Source: Lederbergia sp. NSJ-179 | Lineage (GTDB): Bacteria; Bacillota; Bacilli; Bacillales; Bacillaceae_C | Assembly (NCBI RefSeq): GCF_022867885.1 | Contig: NZ_JALIFP010000024.1 | Span: forward strand, 1 to 60,585 | Direction of reading: 5' to 3' | Length of the DNA stretch: 60,585 nucleotides | Shown: piece after piece, positions 26,964 through 36,974 of the stretch | How the letters are laid out: the number at the start of each line of letters is the position of its first letter | How positions within the stretch are numbered: position 1 is the stretch's first letter | The notes under the pieces: generated by a model | Database searches by the model: none | Seen by the model: only the letters and a program-made list of their open reading frames with translations | What the model was told of the DNA's origin: nothing | Position numbers and translations under genes: made by a program

Positions 26964-27833
26964 TCATTTAAAATATAAAGAGAGATGATCCTTAGCTTTT
27001 ATAATCCCCTGCTGTTCAGCTTCTAATGAACCCCAAAAACGTTGGTCCTCTAGTTCAATACTTACTGGCCCTTTATATCCTATTTTTTCTAGCCGAACCG
27101 CTACTTTATCCCATTCAACCTCTCCATGTCCTGGAATTGTGTAGCGCCATGATCCGTCAGAAAATCCATATTTCGCTCCAAAAGTCGCAGGTAAAGTACC
27201 GTATTCATATAGTTCGTCCTTTAAGATTTCAGTATCCTTTCCATGACAATAATTCACTCGATCTCCAAATTCGGTCAGAACGCGCAAATAGTCAATACCA
27301 AGGCGCACTAAATGGGATGGATCATAATTAAGACCGAAGTGTTTGGATGGAATATGCTGAAACATCGCTCGTAGGGTTTCCGGTGTACACCCAATGGCAG
27401 GATATTGAGGAGCCGGTCCCGGCCATCCTTCCAATGCAAGATAAAGCCCTTTCTTTTCGGCCTGATTTACGACCTCAGGGAACGACTCTTTCCAAATCGA
27501 AAAACTTTTTTCTCTTGACTGATTCGCATCTTCAGGAATAAGAACCATAAACAGTACTTTGCCGCCCAACTCAGATACTTGTGTCATTTGTCGATTGATT
27601 GACTCTATGGCATCTGTACGACGAGATTCATCCTCACTAAGTAAGGCGCCAGTGTCCTTAAGATCAACAGAACCAACTCCGAGCCCAGCATGATTTAAGG
27701 CATTTTTTACTTCTTCGTTATAAGCGGGCACGTCTATGACATCTAACCCGACGCTAGCCGCCCAATTTGCTACCTGTTCAATCCCTTGTTTTCCAATGTG
27801 TGGTGGAATACGCATTCCAATCTGAAATTTCAT
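26964..27833 (-). CDS. Sugar-phosphate isomerase/epimerase (TIM barrel, AP endonuclease 2 family)
   Basis: 289 residues. The start is ATG at 27833 (MKFQIGMRIPPH), 9 bases after GGAGG; the frame extends upstream to 27911 without a ribosome site. The metal-binding barrel residues are seen in LALEGWPGP, LNYDPSHLVRLGID, NYCHGKDTEIL and VSIELEDQRF, as in IolE/xylose isomerase-like enzymes. It probably isomerises or dehydrates the product of the adjacent dehydrogenase. Confidence 0.85.
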   Translation of the reverse strand: MKFQIGMRIPPHIGKQGIEQVANWAASVGLDVIDVPAYNEEVKNALNHAGLGVGSVDLKDTGALLSEDESRRTDAIESINRQMTQVSELGGKVLFMVLIPEDANQSREKSFSIWKESFPEVVNQAEKKGLYLALEGWPGPAPQYPAIGCTPETLRAMFQHIPSKHFGLNYDPSHLVRLGIDYLRVLTEFGDRVNYCHGKDTEILKDELYEYGTLPATFGAKYGFSDGSWRYTIPGHGEVEWDKVAVRLEKIGYKGPVSIELEDQRFWGSLEAEQQGIIKAKDHLSLYFK

Positions 27834-28103
27834 ATCATCATGCCTCCAATTTGTTGTCTTTTCAATGACTAAATAAAAATGGTTCGTTGTGACGTACCTA
27901 GGAATCATCATCGCTGCAAGTGTAACTTAGCTGTATAAAATAGAAGGTTCCCACGACATAAAACGCTTTCATATAAATATATTATGTAATACAAGGATGT
28001 ATTTATTTCTTTACAATAGATTATAATACTTATATCATTATAGTATGTCAATAAAAAATATGATAAATATAGCTTTTTTCTTCATCATTGATCCTTTCTA
28101 TGC

Positions 28104-28138
28104 TATATTCATTTTAACGCCTTAGAAAGCGCATACAA
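28104..28138 (+). promoter_or_regulatory. Promoter -10 and cre-like CcpA site before the iolW-like gene
   Basis: TATATT (28104-28109) is a plausible -10 box. The sequence TAGAAAGCGCATACAA (28123-28138) fits the cre consensus WTGNAARCGNWWWCAW with one mismatch and lies just downstream of the start of transcription, a roadblock position. CcpA itself is encoded at 46.7 kb. Confidence 0.6.
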
Positions 28139-28211
28139 ATGCTAGAACGGAATGCATACAGATGTCCGTTCTCTCATAGTCCATTAATTTTTAAAAGAGG
28201 AGTGACTGTAT

Positions 28212-29291
28212 GTGAACCCTGAGCTTCAAGTAGGTCTAATTGGATATGGATTTGCGGGCAGGACATTTCATGCACCTGTGATTACGTCGGTCCCTGGTAT
28301 GAACCTAAAGAAAGTCGTTGAACGACGAAGCGAGCGATCAAAGGAGCGGTATCCATGGATCGAGGTTGTAAAATCAGTTGATGAACTATACGCTGATCCA
28401 GAGATTGATTTGATTATTGTCACCACACCTAGCACTGATCATGTGCCATTTGTTCGCGATGCACTAAATGCTGGAAAACATGTAGTCGTTGAGAAGCCGT
28501 TTACACCAACGACAAATGAAGCGGATGAATTGATCCAATTGGCGAAGAAGAAAAATAAGGTGCTAAGCGTTTTTCATAATCGGCGTTGGGACGGCGATTT
28601 CATGACGATTCAAGAAATTTTACAAAAAAACTTGCTTGGGAGAATCAGGGAATGCGAGTTTCATTGGGATCGATTTAATCCGATCGTATCAGGTAATAAC
28701 TGGCGAGAGCAAGCAGGTGCAGGTACAGGGGTCTTTTATGATTTAGGTGTGCATTTACTGGATCAAGCTGTTTGTCTTTTTGGCACTCCCCAAACAATAG
28801 CGGCAGATGTTCAGATTCAACGAGAGGGTGCAGCGACCCATGATTATTTTGCTGTTACACTTAGATATCATGACAAATTGAAGGTGACATTGAAATCTTC
28901 TCCATTTGTTCGAATCGAAAGCCCCCGCTATATTTTACATGGGGAGAAAGGTTCCTTTATTAAATATGGTGTTGATCCACAGGAAAAGGCATTAATGGAT
29001 GGTCAATCACCTGCTACTACTGATCAATGGGGAAAAGAGCCTGAGGAACAATGGGGAGAATTACATACCTCGATTGGGCAGATCCATATAAAGGGAAAAG
29101 TAGAAACGCTTCCCGGCGCTTATCAACACTATTATCAAAATATATATGATCATATTATGGGTATCTCCGAACTAGAGGTGAAGCCGGAGGAAGCTAGATT
29201 GAACATTCACTTGATTGAACGGGCCTTGCAAAGTCATCAGGAAGGTCGCGTTTTGCTTGTACAGGATGAAACGGATATAAAAATGAGGTGA
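28212..29291 (+). CDS. Gfo/Idh/MocA dehydrogenase, IolW (YvaA)-like
   Basis: 359 residues. LQVGLIGYGFAGRTFHAPVI is the nucleotide-binding start typical of the B. subtilis YvaA/IolW group (NADP-dependent scyllo-inositol dehydrogenase) and of E. coli YdgJ-type enzymes. EKP occurs in VVVEKPFTPTTNEAD, and the active-site segment is TGVFYDLGVHLLDQAVCLFG. It probably reduces or oxidises an inositol-like polyol. The start is GTG at 28212 behind AGAGGAG. It is followed after 6 bases by a TIM-barrel isomerase, and likely CcpA-controlled. Confidence 0.85.
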   Translation: MNPELQVGLIGYGFAGRTFHAPVITSVPGMNLKKVVERRSERSKERYPWIEVVKSVDELYADPEIDLIIVTTPSTDHVPFVRDALNAGKHVVVEKPFTPTTNEADELIQLAKKKNKVLSVFHNRRWDGDFMTIQEILQKNLLGRIRECEFHWDRFNPIVSGNNWREQAGAGTGVFYDLGVHLLDQAVCLFGTPQTIAADVQIQREGAATHDYFAVTLRYHDKLKVTLKSSPFVRIESPRYILHGEKGSFIKYGVDPQEKALMDGQSPATTDQWGKEPEEQWGELHTSIGQIHIKGKVETLPGAYQHYYQNIYDHIMGISELEVKPEEARLNIHLIERALQSHQEGRVLLVQDETDIKMR

Positions 29292-29297
29292 AAATGT

Positions 29298-30125
29298 ATG
29301 TTTCCTTTTAAAACGGCATTAAATGCATCAACCTTATTTCCCTTCCAATTAGATGTCATTCAACAAATCGAGGTTACAAAGCAAGCTGGCTACCAAGGAA
29401 TTGAACTGTGGATACGTGATATTGAAGCTTATTTAGTGAATGGCGGAACGATTCAATCGATACAGGCAGCATTAGAGAAGGAAAATTTTTCGTTTATGAA
29501 TGCGATTGCGTTTTTCAAATGGGCTGATGCGGATAGGGATACTCGTGAAAAAGCGCTCATACAGGCTGAAAAGGAGATGAAATTACTTGCTTCCTTAGGG
29601 TGTGCCTCTATAGCTGCACCCCCTTTCGGAAATGTAAAAGCTGTCCGTTTAGACGAAATGGCCCGGTACTTTGAGCGATTAGTTCAACTTGGCAGAGAAA
29701 TCGGTGTTGAACCGATCCTCGAATTTTGGGGAAAAGCAGAGCAGCTTTCTACATTAAACGAAGCTCAACTTGTCATGGAAAAGTCCAATGTAAAACATCC
29801 AAAAGTATTAATTGACCCTTTCCATATGTATATTGGAGGGAGTGACTTTACAGGTTTAAGTAGTTTACAAGCCAACCAGATTGGGATTGTTCATGTCAAT
29901 GATTATCCCGCTTCCCCACCAAGAGAAAAATTGGAAGATCGTGACCGAGTTTTTCCAGGTGACGGAATTTGCCCCACTGCAGAAATGGCCAGGATGCTTG
30001 CACAAATCGGTTATAAAGGTTTCGTATCATTGGAATTATTTATAGAAGATTATGAGGGAAAATCAGCATTGGAAATAGCTGCATATGGCTTGAAGAAGAT
30101 GAAACATTCCTATCTTGTTGACTAA
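29298..30125 (+). CDS. Sugar-phosphate isomerase/epimerase (TIM barrel)
   Basis: 275 residues. YQGIELWIRDIEAYLVNG, PILEFWGKAEQLSTL, LIDPFHMYIGGSDF, GIVHVNDYPASPP and FVSLELFIED contain the Glu/Asp/His metal ligands of the xylose isomerase-like/AP endonuclease 2 family. Paired with the IolW-like gene; this pair mirrors the divergent pair at 25892-27833. The substrate is unknown; inosose- or ketose-like is plausible. Confidence 0.82.
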   Translation: MFPFKTALNASTLFPFQLDVIQQIEVTKQAGYQGIELWIRDIEAYLVNGGTIQSIQAALEKENFSFMNAIAFFKWADADRDTREKALIQAEKEMKLLASLGCASIAAPPFGNVKAVRLDEMARYFERLVQLGREIGVEPILEFWGKAEQLSTLNEAQLVMEKSNVKHPKVLIDPFHMYIGGSDFTGLSSLQANQIGIVHVNDYPASPPREKLEDRDRVFPGDGICPTAEMARMLAQIGYKGFVSLELFIEDYEGKSALEIAAYGLKKMKHSYLVD

Positions 30126-30133
30126 ATCCTAAC

Positions 30134-30162
30134 GCAGGCGAACAACCTGCCCCCTCGCCTGC
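30134..30162. terminator. Terminator between convergent genes
   Basis: GCAGGCGA (30134-30141) pairs with TCGCCTGC (30155-30162), followed by TTT on the plus strand. Serves the plus-strand pair and possibly the AEC gene on the other strand. Confidence 0.75.
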
Positions 30163-30173
30163 TTTAAAAGAAC

Positions 30174-31136
30174 TCATACATAGATTAGGCTTAAGAGAAT
30201 GTACAATGAAGGGATGGTTATGATTGAAGCCAGGGTTGTAAGAAAGACCGTGATTGAAGCAAATGGTACGTCTCCTCCGAATTTTTGTGCATACATAGAA
30301 ACCGTGGGAGCAGCAGGCATCCCTGAAACAAGTACCGCAATCGCCATCAGGGCAAATGGGATTGAAAATAATGTGAAAGGCAGGAGGCAAATAGGGATAA
30401 TGATCAGCCTCATGCCTGTTGTCAACCATACATAGCGATTTTTTATATATACGAATACATCTTTTGTCCGCACACGAACAAAGATACTGCCAATCAGCAG
30501 CATAGAAAGAGGAACCGTCATTTTTCCTACGCTTTCTAAGCCTCCTAAGATCACCAGCGGCCAATGGAAAGGGAATATAAAAACAATTAAGCCGATTAAG
30601 GTCGAAACCAGTCCTGGATTTAAAAAGATTTGCGACCAAGAAAAGGAATGTTTGGACTGCACAAAGATAAAAATGCCATAAGTCCAAATAAGGACCAAAT
30701 AGGGAATGTTAAACATTGTCGCATATACAATCCCTTGATCACCAAATAAGGCATAGGAAACAGCATAACCAATAAAACCTTGGTTTCCAAAAATGATAAG
30801 AGCTTCTACAACTTTTTTCCGGTCTTCTTCAACCTTCGCCTTTTTTCTTATCCATTTGGCCAATAAACAGGCAAGGAACAATATATAAATGGATAATCCA
30901 CATAAAACCAGCATTTCCTTCAGGATATGGACGGAAAAAGAGATATCCATAGAGGCTAAAATAAGTGCCGGTAATGTAATATACAGAACTAATTGGGTCA
31001 TCACTTGATCAGCGTGACGATTTAAAATACCCTTTTTTCGTGCGATATATCCCAAAAAAATGAAGCCATACAACATAATCATTTCCTGAGCAAAGGACAC
31101 CAAGGCGTTCATTCCAGACACCTTCTCATTAAACAT
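30174..31136 (-). CDS. AEC-family transporter (auxin efflux carrier/malate permease type)
   Basis: 320 residues with about ten hydrophobic helices arranged as two five-helix halves. The text IMLYGFIFLGYIARKKGIL near the start, FGNQGFIGYAVSYALFG at the end of the first half and VSGMPAAPTVSMYAQKFGGD in the second half are typical of the AEC family, which moves organic acids across the membrane. A second start (31112, MNALVSF) has a better ribosome site (AAGGTG) and may be real. Confidence 0.85.
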   Translation of the reverse strand: MFNEKVSGMNALVSFAQEMIMLYGFIFLGYIARKKGILNRHADQVMTQLVLYITLPALILASMDISFSVHILKEMLVLCGLSIYILFLACLLAKWIRKKAKVEEDRKKVVEALIIFGNQGFIGYAVSYALFGDQGIVYATMFNIPYLVLIWTYGIFIFVQSKHSFSWSQIFLNPGLVSTLIGLIVFIFPFHWPLVILGGLESVGKMTVPLSMLLIGSIFVRVRTKDVFVYIKNRYVWLTTGMRLIIIPICLLPFTLFSIPFALMAIAVLVSGMPAAPTVSMYAQKFGGDVPFASITVFLTTLASIITIPSLYILLSLIYV

Positions 31137-31228
31137 TTTCTTGTATCCTATTGTAAAATATCAGCCTTGGTGACTCTTTATCTACCTTTTACTCCCCGCT
31201 CCATTCCTTGAAAAATTGCTCTGAAAAA

Positions 31229-32062
31229 TCACTTAATCCCACTAAAAGTAATTCCTTGAATAAACGTCTTCTGCATAAAGAAGAACATGATGATGATAGG
31301 CAATGTCATCATTGTCGAAACTGCCATCATCAAGCCCCATTCCGTTCCCATTTGGTTTTGGAATTGCTGAAGTCCTAATGACAATGTGTACTGCATTTCA
31401 TCTGTCAAATAAAGCAAAGGACCAAGAAAATCTGTCCAGCTCCCCATGAATTGAAAAAGTCCAACCGCAAGGAGTGCCGGCTTTGCCAAAGGCAGCATAA
31501 TTTGCAAATAAATCCGTAATTCGGACGCACCGTCAATCTTTGCCGAATCTCTTAACGTATCCGGGAGCCCTAAGAAAAATTGACGTAACAAAAATATGTA
31601 AAACGGTGCTCCAAAAAAGGCCGGAACAATTAATGGGAGCGGCGTTCCAACCCATCCTATTTTATTGAATATTAAGAACAGCGGAATCATCGTAACCTGT
31701 CCTGGAATCATCATGACAGCGATTGTAAGGATAAAGAATACATTTCTCCCCTTCCAGCGAAGTTTCGCAAAGCTATACGCCACTAAAGGACAGGAAATAA
31801 GAATGCCTATTGTACTTAAAATCGTTATAACCACCGTATTTTTCAAATAAGTAAAAAAAGGGATATACGACATCGCATCAATATAATTCTGAAAGCGAAA
31901 TGGTTTTGGAATCCATTCAGGTGGAAATGTAAAGATTTGCGTGATCGGTTTCAATGATGTCGACACAAGCCAGATGAATGGAACAATGAAAAAGATGGAC
32001 GCAATAATAAGAATGAAATGTGCTAACGAATATTGAATTCGTTTTTTGGTAATCGGTTGCAT
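31229..32062 (-). CDS. Carbohydrate ABC importer permease (MalG type)
   Basis: 277 residues, six membrane helices. The EAA loop is in SAKIDGASELRIYLQIMLPLAK, the docking site for the ATPase. SLKPITQIFTFPPEWIPKPF after the first helix is typical of CUT1 permeases. Third gene of binding protein-permease-permease, 19 bases after its partner. No ATPase gene is present; in Bacillus such systems share MsmX. Confidence 0.92.
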   Translation of the reverse strand: MQPITKKRIQYSLAHFILIIASIFFIVPFIWLVSTSLKPITQIFTFPPEWIPKPFRFQNYIDAMSYIPFFTYLKNTVVITILSTIGILISCPLVAYSFAKLRWKGRNVFFILTIAVMMIPGQVTMIPLFLIFNKIGWVGTPLPLIVPAFFGAPFYIFLLRQFFLGLPDTLRDSAKIDGASELRIYLQIMLPLAKPALLAVGLFQFMGSWTDFLGPLLYLTDEMQYTLSLGLQQFQNQMGTEWGLMMAVSTMMTLPIIIMFFFMQKTFIQGITFSGIK

Positions 32063-32081
32063 TCAACATACTCCTTTCTAC

Positions 32082-33011
32082 TCACCTTGATAAGTGGACC
32101 CAGCGCTTTGAAGTCAGGAAAATTAACGCCGTTAAGGCCATAATAATCACAAATAAAATCCAAGCCATCGCTGAAGCGTATCCCATTTTGAAAAACTTAA
32201 ACCCATTATCGTATAAATACATGACATAAAAGGTTAAAGAATTTGCGGGAGACCCTTGGCCTTGTGTCATCGTATACGGTAATGTAAATTGTTGGAATGC
32301 TCCAATGATACCCATAACCAAGTTAAAAAATATGACTGGTGTGAGTAAGGGTAGCGTGATATGTCTTGTTCTTTGCAGCCAGTTCGCTCCATCTACCTCT
32401 GCTGCTTCATAAAATTCTTCCGGTATATCGCCTAGACCAGCTAAATAAATAATGACAGCCTGTCCAATTCCCCACAATGACATTAAGATCAACGAAGGCT
32501 TCGACCACTTCACACTCCCTAACCAGTTAGGGCCTTCAATTCCGAAAAAGTCCAACGTTCCGTTAATCAGACCGAATCCTGGGTTCAATAACCACATCCA
32601 CAGAACTGCCAGTGCAACGTGGGGAACAAGTGTAGGTAAGAAATAAATAGTCCGGTACACAGCCAATCCTTTTACCTTCATATTAAGCATCATCGCGAGA
32701 GCTACCCCGAAGATAATGCTTAAAGGAACAAACAAGACAGCGAAATAGACAGTATTATAGACTGATTTCCAAAACAGGTCATCGTGAAATAGTTCCTTAT
32801 AGTTTTGAAATCCAATAAATTCTCCCGGCTGCAAAACACTGTATGTTGTAAAACTAAAATAAATGGAAGAAAATAATGGAATTGCAAAAAATACAATCAA
32901 ACCAATGACCCACGGTGATGCAAAGAGCCAACCTGTCAAATTTGCCTTAAAAGTAAAAGAGCTTTTCTTTTTCGGTTGGACGACAACGCTTGATGTTTCA
33001 ATTTTCGCCAA
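32082..33011 (-). CDS. Carbohydrate ABC importer permease (MalF type)
   Basis: 309 residues, six membrane helices preceded by a short basic N-terminus. LTGWLFASPWVIGLIVFFAIPL opens the first helix and the EAA loop is EAAEVDGANWLQRTRHITLPLL. Start TTG at 33011, behind AAAGGGG. It forms the heterodimeric channel with the MalG-type partner. Confidence 0.92.
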   Translation of the reverse strand: MAKIETSSVVVQPKKKSSFTFKANLTGWLFASPWVIGLIVFFAIPLFSSIYFSFTTYSVLQPGEFIGFQNYKELFHDDLFWKSVYNTVYFAVLFVPLSIIFGVALAMMLNMKVKGLAVYRTIYFLPTLVPHVALAVLWMWLLNPGFGLINGTLDFFGIEGPNWLGSVKWSKPSLILMSLWGIGQAVIIYLAGLGDIPEEFYEAAEVDGANWLQRTRHITLPLLTPVIFFNLVMGIIGAFQQFTLPYTMTQGQGSPANSLTFYVMYLYDNGFKFFKMGYASAMAWILFVIIMALTALIFLTSKRWVHLSR

Positions 33012-33057
33012 ATTTGGCAGCCCCTTTCATAAATAAAAGGGAGGTAGCCCTCCCCAT

Positions 33058-34359
33058 TTATTCTTTTTTCAATGCTTTATTCACAGTCTCAGTCGCTTTA
33101 TCTAAATTTTCCTGAGGAGTACCATTTCCCCTTGTCGAGTTTTCAACAGCCGTTGCAAGCTCGTTCCATAGCAATTGTCCTTCTGAAATAACAGGTCTAT
33201 GGTGTGAATTTGGAAGGATATCAACAAACTCTTTTAAAATTGGATCGTTCGCGCGGCCAAGTTCTTCGTTTACAGCCGGTTGAACGGAAAAGTCTCCTTC
33301 AAGCTTAGAATAATAGGCTTTTGCACCTTCTGGACCACCGAAGTATTTCAAGAATTCCCACGCAGCCTCAACGTTTTTAGCCCCTTTAGGAATAATAAAG
33401 CTATGACCGCCGGACCAAGTAGTGAAATCAGTTCCAGTCGGTGTCGGGATTGGTGTAACACCATAGTTTAAATCAGGCTTAAATTTGTTTATCCCTGTGA
33501 CCGTCCAGTTTCCGTCTATTTTCATACTAAGCTGGCCGGAAATAAACGGATCTAAAGCATCACTACCTGCAGAACTTTCAAATCCAGAAATATCTTCTAC
33601 ATTGTATTTTTTTCCGAAGTCAACCATCCATTCCAAAGCCTCTACAATTTTAGGATCGTTGGCAGTCACTTCACCTGTACTTTCATTGTAAAATTCACCT
33701 CCGAATGACCATCCCCAGCTATACAGCCAACCTTGACCATACCAAGGAATAAAGCCAATTCGTTTAAAGCGGTTACCATCTTTGATGGTTAATTTCTCGG
33801 CAGCCTCTTCTAATTCTTTAATGGTTTTAGGAGGATTATCGGGATCTAACCCAACTTCTTTAAAATGATCTTTATTATAATACAATAAACGAGCATCGGT
33901 GGAATATGGAATCGCATAAAGTTTACCTTCGTAACTCGCTTCATCCCATGCATACGGATAATAGCGATCTTGGGAGATACCATCTGCAGCAGCCATATCC
34001 GTTAAATCCGTTAATGCATCTTGTGCTGCCCATGATCCAACTTTAAATCGATCAAATGTTGCGACATCAGGAGGATTGCCGCCTGTAACGGAAGTCAATA
34101 GTTTTTGGTCCGCTCCCTCATTCGCCTCCGTATAAACCATTTTCACTTTAATATCAGGATGGGATTCTTCAAAACTCTTAACCAATGCATTCATCGCTTC
34201 TAATCCGATTCCTGTACTACCATGCCAAAACGTAATTTCTGTCTGCCCGCCTTTGCCGGAAGATGTCTTTTCTTTCGAAGAACAGCCAGCTAAAAAAACT
34301 GACAGGACAAGCATACTAATAAGCATTAATTGACCGAATTTCTTTACTATTTTTTTCAT
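33058..34359 (-). CDS. Sugar-binding lipoprotein of the CUT1 importer
   Basis: 433 residues. The signal peptide ends in VFLAGC with Cys26 as lipid anchor. The mature domain has ITFWHGSTGIGLEAMNALVKS and KVGSWAAQDALTDLTDM, typical of family 1 solute-binding proteins for oligosaccharides, glycerol-phosphate or polyols. First gene of the three-gene importer. The substrate is not deducible; the neighbouring enzymes suggest an inositol-like or uncommon sugar. Confidence 0.92.
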   Translation of the reverse strand: MKKIVKKFGQLMLISMLVLSVFLAGCSSKEKTSSGKGGQTEITFWHGSTGIGLEAMNALVKSFEESHPDIKVKMVYTEANEGADQKLLTSVTGGNPPDVATFDRFKVGSWAAQDALTDLTDMAAADGISQDRYYPYAWDEASYEGKLYAIPYSTDARLLYYNKDHFKEVGLDPDNPPKTIKELEEAAEKLTIKDGNRFKRIGFIPWYGQGWLYSWGWSFGGEFYNESTGEVTANDPKIVEALEWMVDFGKKYNVEDISGFESSAGSDALDPFISGQLSMKIDGNWTVTGINKFKPDLNYGVTPIPTPTGTDFTTWSGGHSFIIPKGAKNVEAAWEFLKYFGGPEGAKAYYSKLEGDFSVQPAVNEELGRANDPILKEFVDILPNSHHRPVISEGQLLWNELATAVENSTRGNGTPQENLDKATETVNKALKKE

Positions 34360-34827
34360 TTGTTATAACCAGTCCCTTCACGTCGCTCACGGGCATCAAC
34401 CGTCATGTTAGAAAAAATATAAATAGTGTTATTATCCATTTATATGGCTAATTAGAAATTGTCATCATGTTTTTGAGAACGGTGTCATTTATAAGTTACA
34501 TAATAGTCCTTACTGATTTTATAGCGAGATTGGCCTTCTTTCTGAAAAATTTCTATTGGTCAATGAGTTTTGGACACGCACTATAATTTAATTTTCTGTC
34601 TTCAGCACCCCCTAGACTTTCTTCTGCAATAAAATGAGACAAAATGACTATGAATGATGGGAATCCGCTTCTTCTAATCATAAGGAACTAGTAACTATTT
34701 GTTATTATATGATTAATTATCATATAAATCAACAATAATATTCCTATTAGTTCTAAAAAGGATATCTTCATGAGTTTTGCTGTAATCCACGGTAAAATGA
34801 AGAAAAAGTGAGATAAAGGAGTTTCAA
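34360..34827. other. Divergent spacer, no recognised element
   Basis: About 470 bases between the sugar importer and the XRE regulator. AT-rich, with no good cre match, no clear operator and no coding frame with a ribosome site. Confidence 0.4.
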
Positions 34828-35148
34828 ATGAAACAGAGAAAAATTGGGGATAAATTAAGGACGTTAAGAAAGGCCAAACGTTTAACAGCACAAGACCTAG
34901 CGGATAAAGTAAATATTTCCCAGTCGTATATTAGTCGTTTTGAAAATAACCGAGCTATTCCAGATATTGAGATGCTTGAAAGAATTCTTATTGCGTTAGA
35001 TTCCGATCTAGCAACCTTTTTCTCCTCAGAACTTGATAATACCCCACCCGATCTAGTTCAACTAATCAATACGGTTAAAACCTTAAGTCCTGCAGCTAGG
35101 ATAAAATTAAACGAATTTTTGAATATAGTAACAGAGAAAGACTCGTAG
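34828..35148 (+). CDS. Small XRE-family transcription regulator
   Basis: 106 residues. The helix-turn-helix occupies roughly residues 7-62 (KLRTLRKAKRLTAQDLADKV, SQSYISRFENNRAIPDIEML). The remaining 40 residues form a helical tail that may dimerise. Resembles SinR/SlrR-size regulators. The start ATG follows GGAG. It stands between the sugar importer and tyrS and is divergent from the importer, which it might regulate; this is conjecture. Confidence 0.85.
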   Translation: MKQRKIGDKLRTLRKAKRLTAQDLADKVNISQSYISRFENNRAIPDIEMLERILIALDSDLATFFSSELDNTPPDLVQLINTVKTLSPAARIKLNEFLNIVTEKDS

Positions 35149-35183
35149 TGTGTGTTCAAAATCCATCTAAAATATCACAAAAA

Positions 35184-35212
35184 CGATCACATAGAGCTTT
35201 CCTATGTGATCG
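35184..35212. terminator. Bidirectional terminator between XRE gene and tyrS
   Basis: CGATCACATAG (35184-35194) pairs with CTATGTGATCG (35202-35212). On the minus strand it is followed by TTTTTG, so it can end tyrS as well as the XRE gene. Confidence 0.8.
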
Positions 35213-35303
35213 AATTTTGGGGACAGGTGATCTAGCTGTATATGCCTATTTTTCTGGATGCTCGTAGAATAAATATCCAAGTGGCAGCCCCTACACTATT
35301 TTT

Positions 35304-36855
<1,552 letters not shown>

Positions 36856-36859
36856 AAGT

Positions 36860-36889
36860 ATTTTAACCTTAATTCAAAGGAATTGTCAA
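36860..36889 (-). promoter_or_regulatory. Promoter of tyrS
   Basis: On the minus strand TTGACA (36889-36884), 18-base spacer, TAAAAT (36865-36860), just before the T-box. Confidence 0.7.
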
Positions 36890-36935
36890 ATTTCTATAAA
36901 AAATTCTCCATGATGACTTCCCAATCTAGCAATTA

Positions 36936-36944
36936 TGCTATAAT
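36936..36944 (+). promoter_or_regulatory. Extended -10 promoter of the PBP gene
   Basis: TGCTATAAT (36936-36944) is an extended -10 element, 31 bases before the ATG. The -35 is poor, as usual for this type. Confidence 0.6.
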
Positions 36945-36974
36945 AGGAATGATTTTTGGGAGGGATGAAAACGA

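Noticed and set aside
30040-30687. 215-codon minus-strand frame
   Set aside because: It overlaps the AEC transporter and the TIM-barrel gene end in another frame, has no ribosome site and has Cys/His-rich shadow composition.
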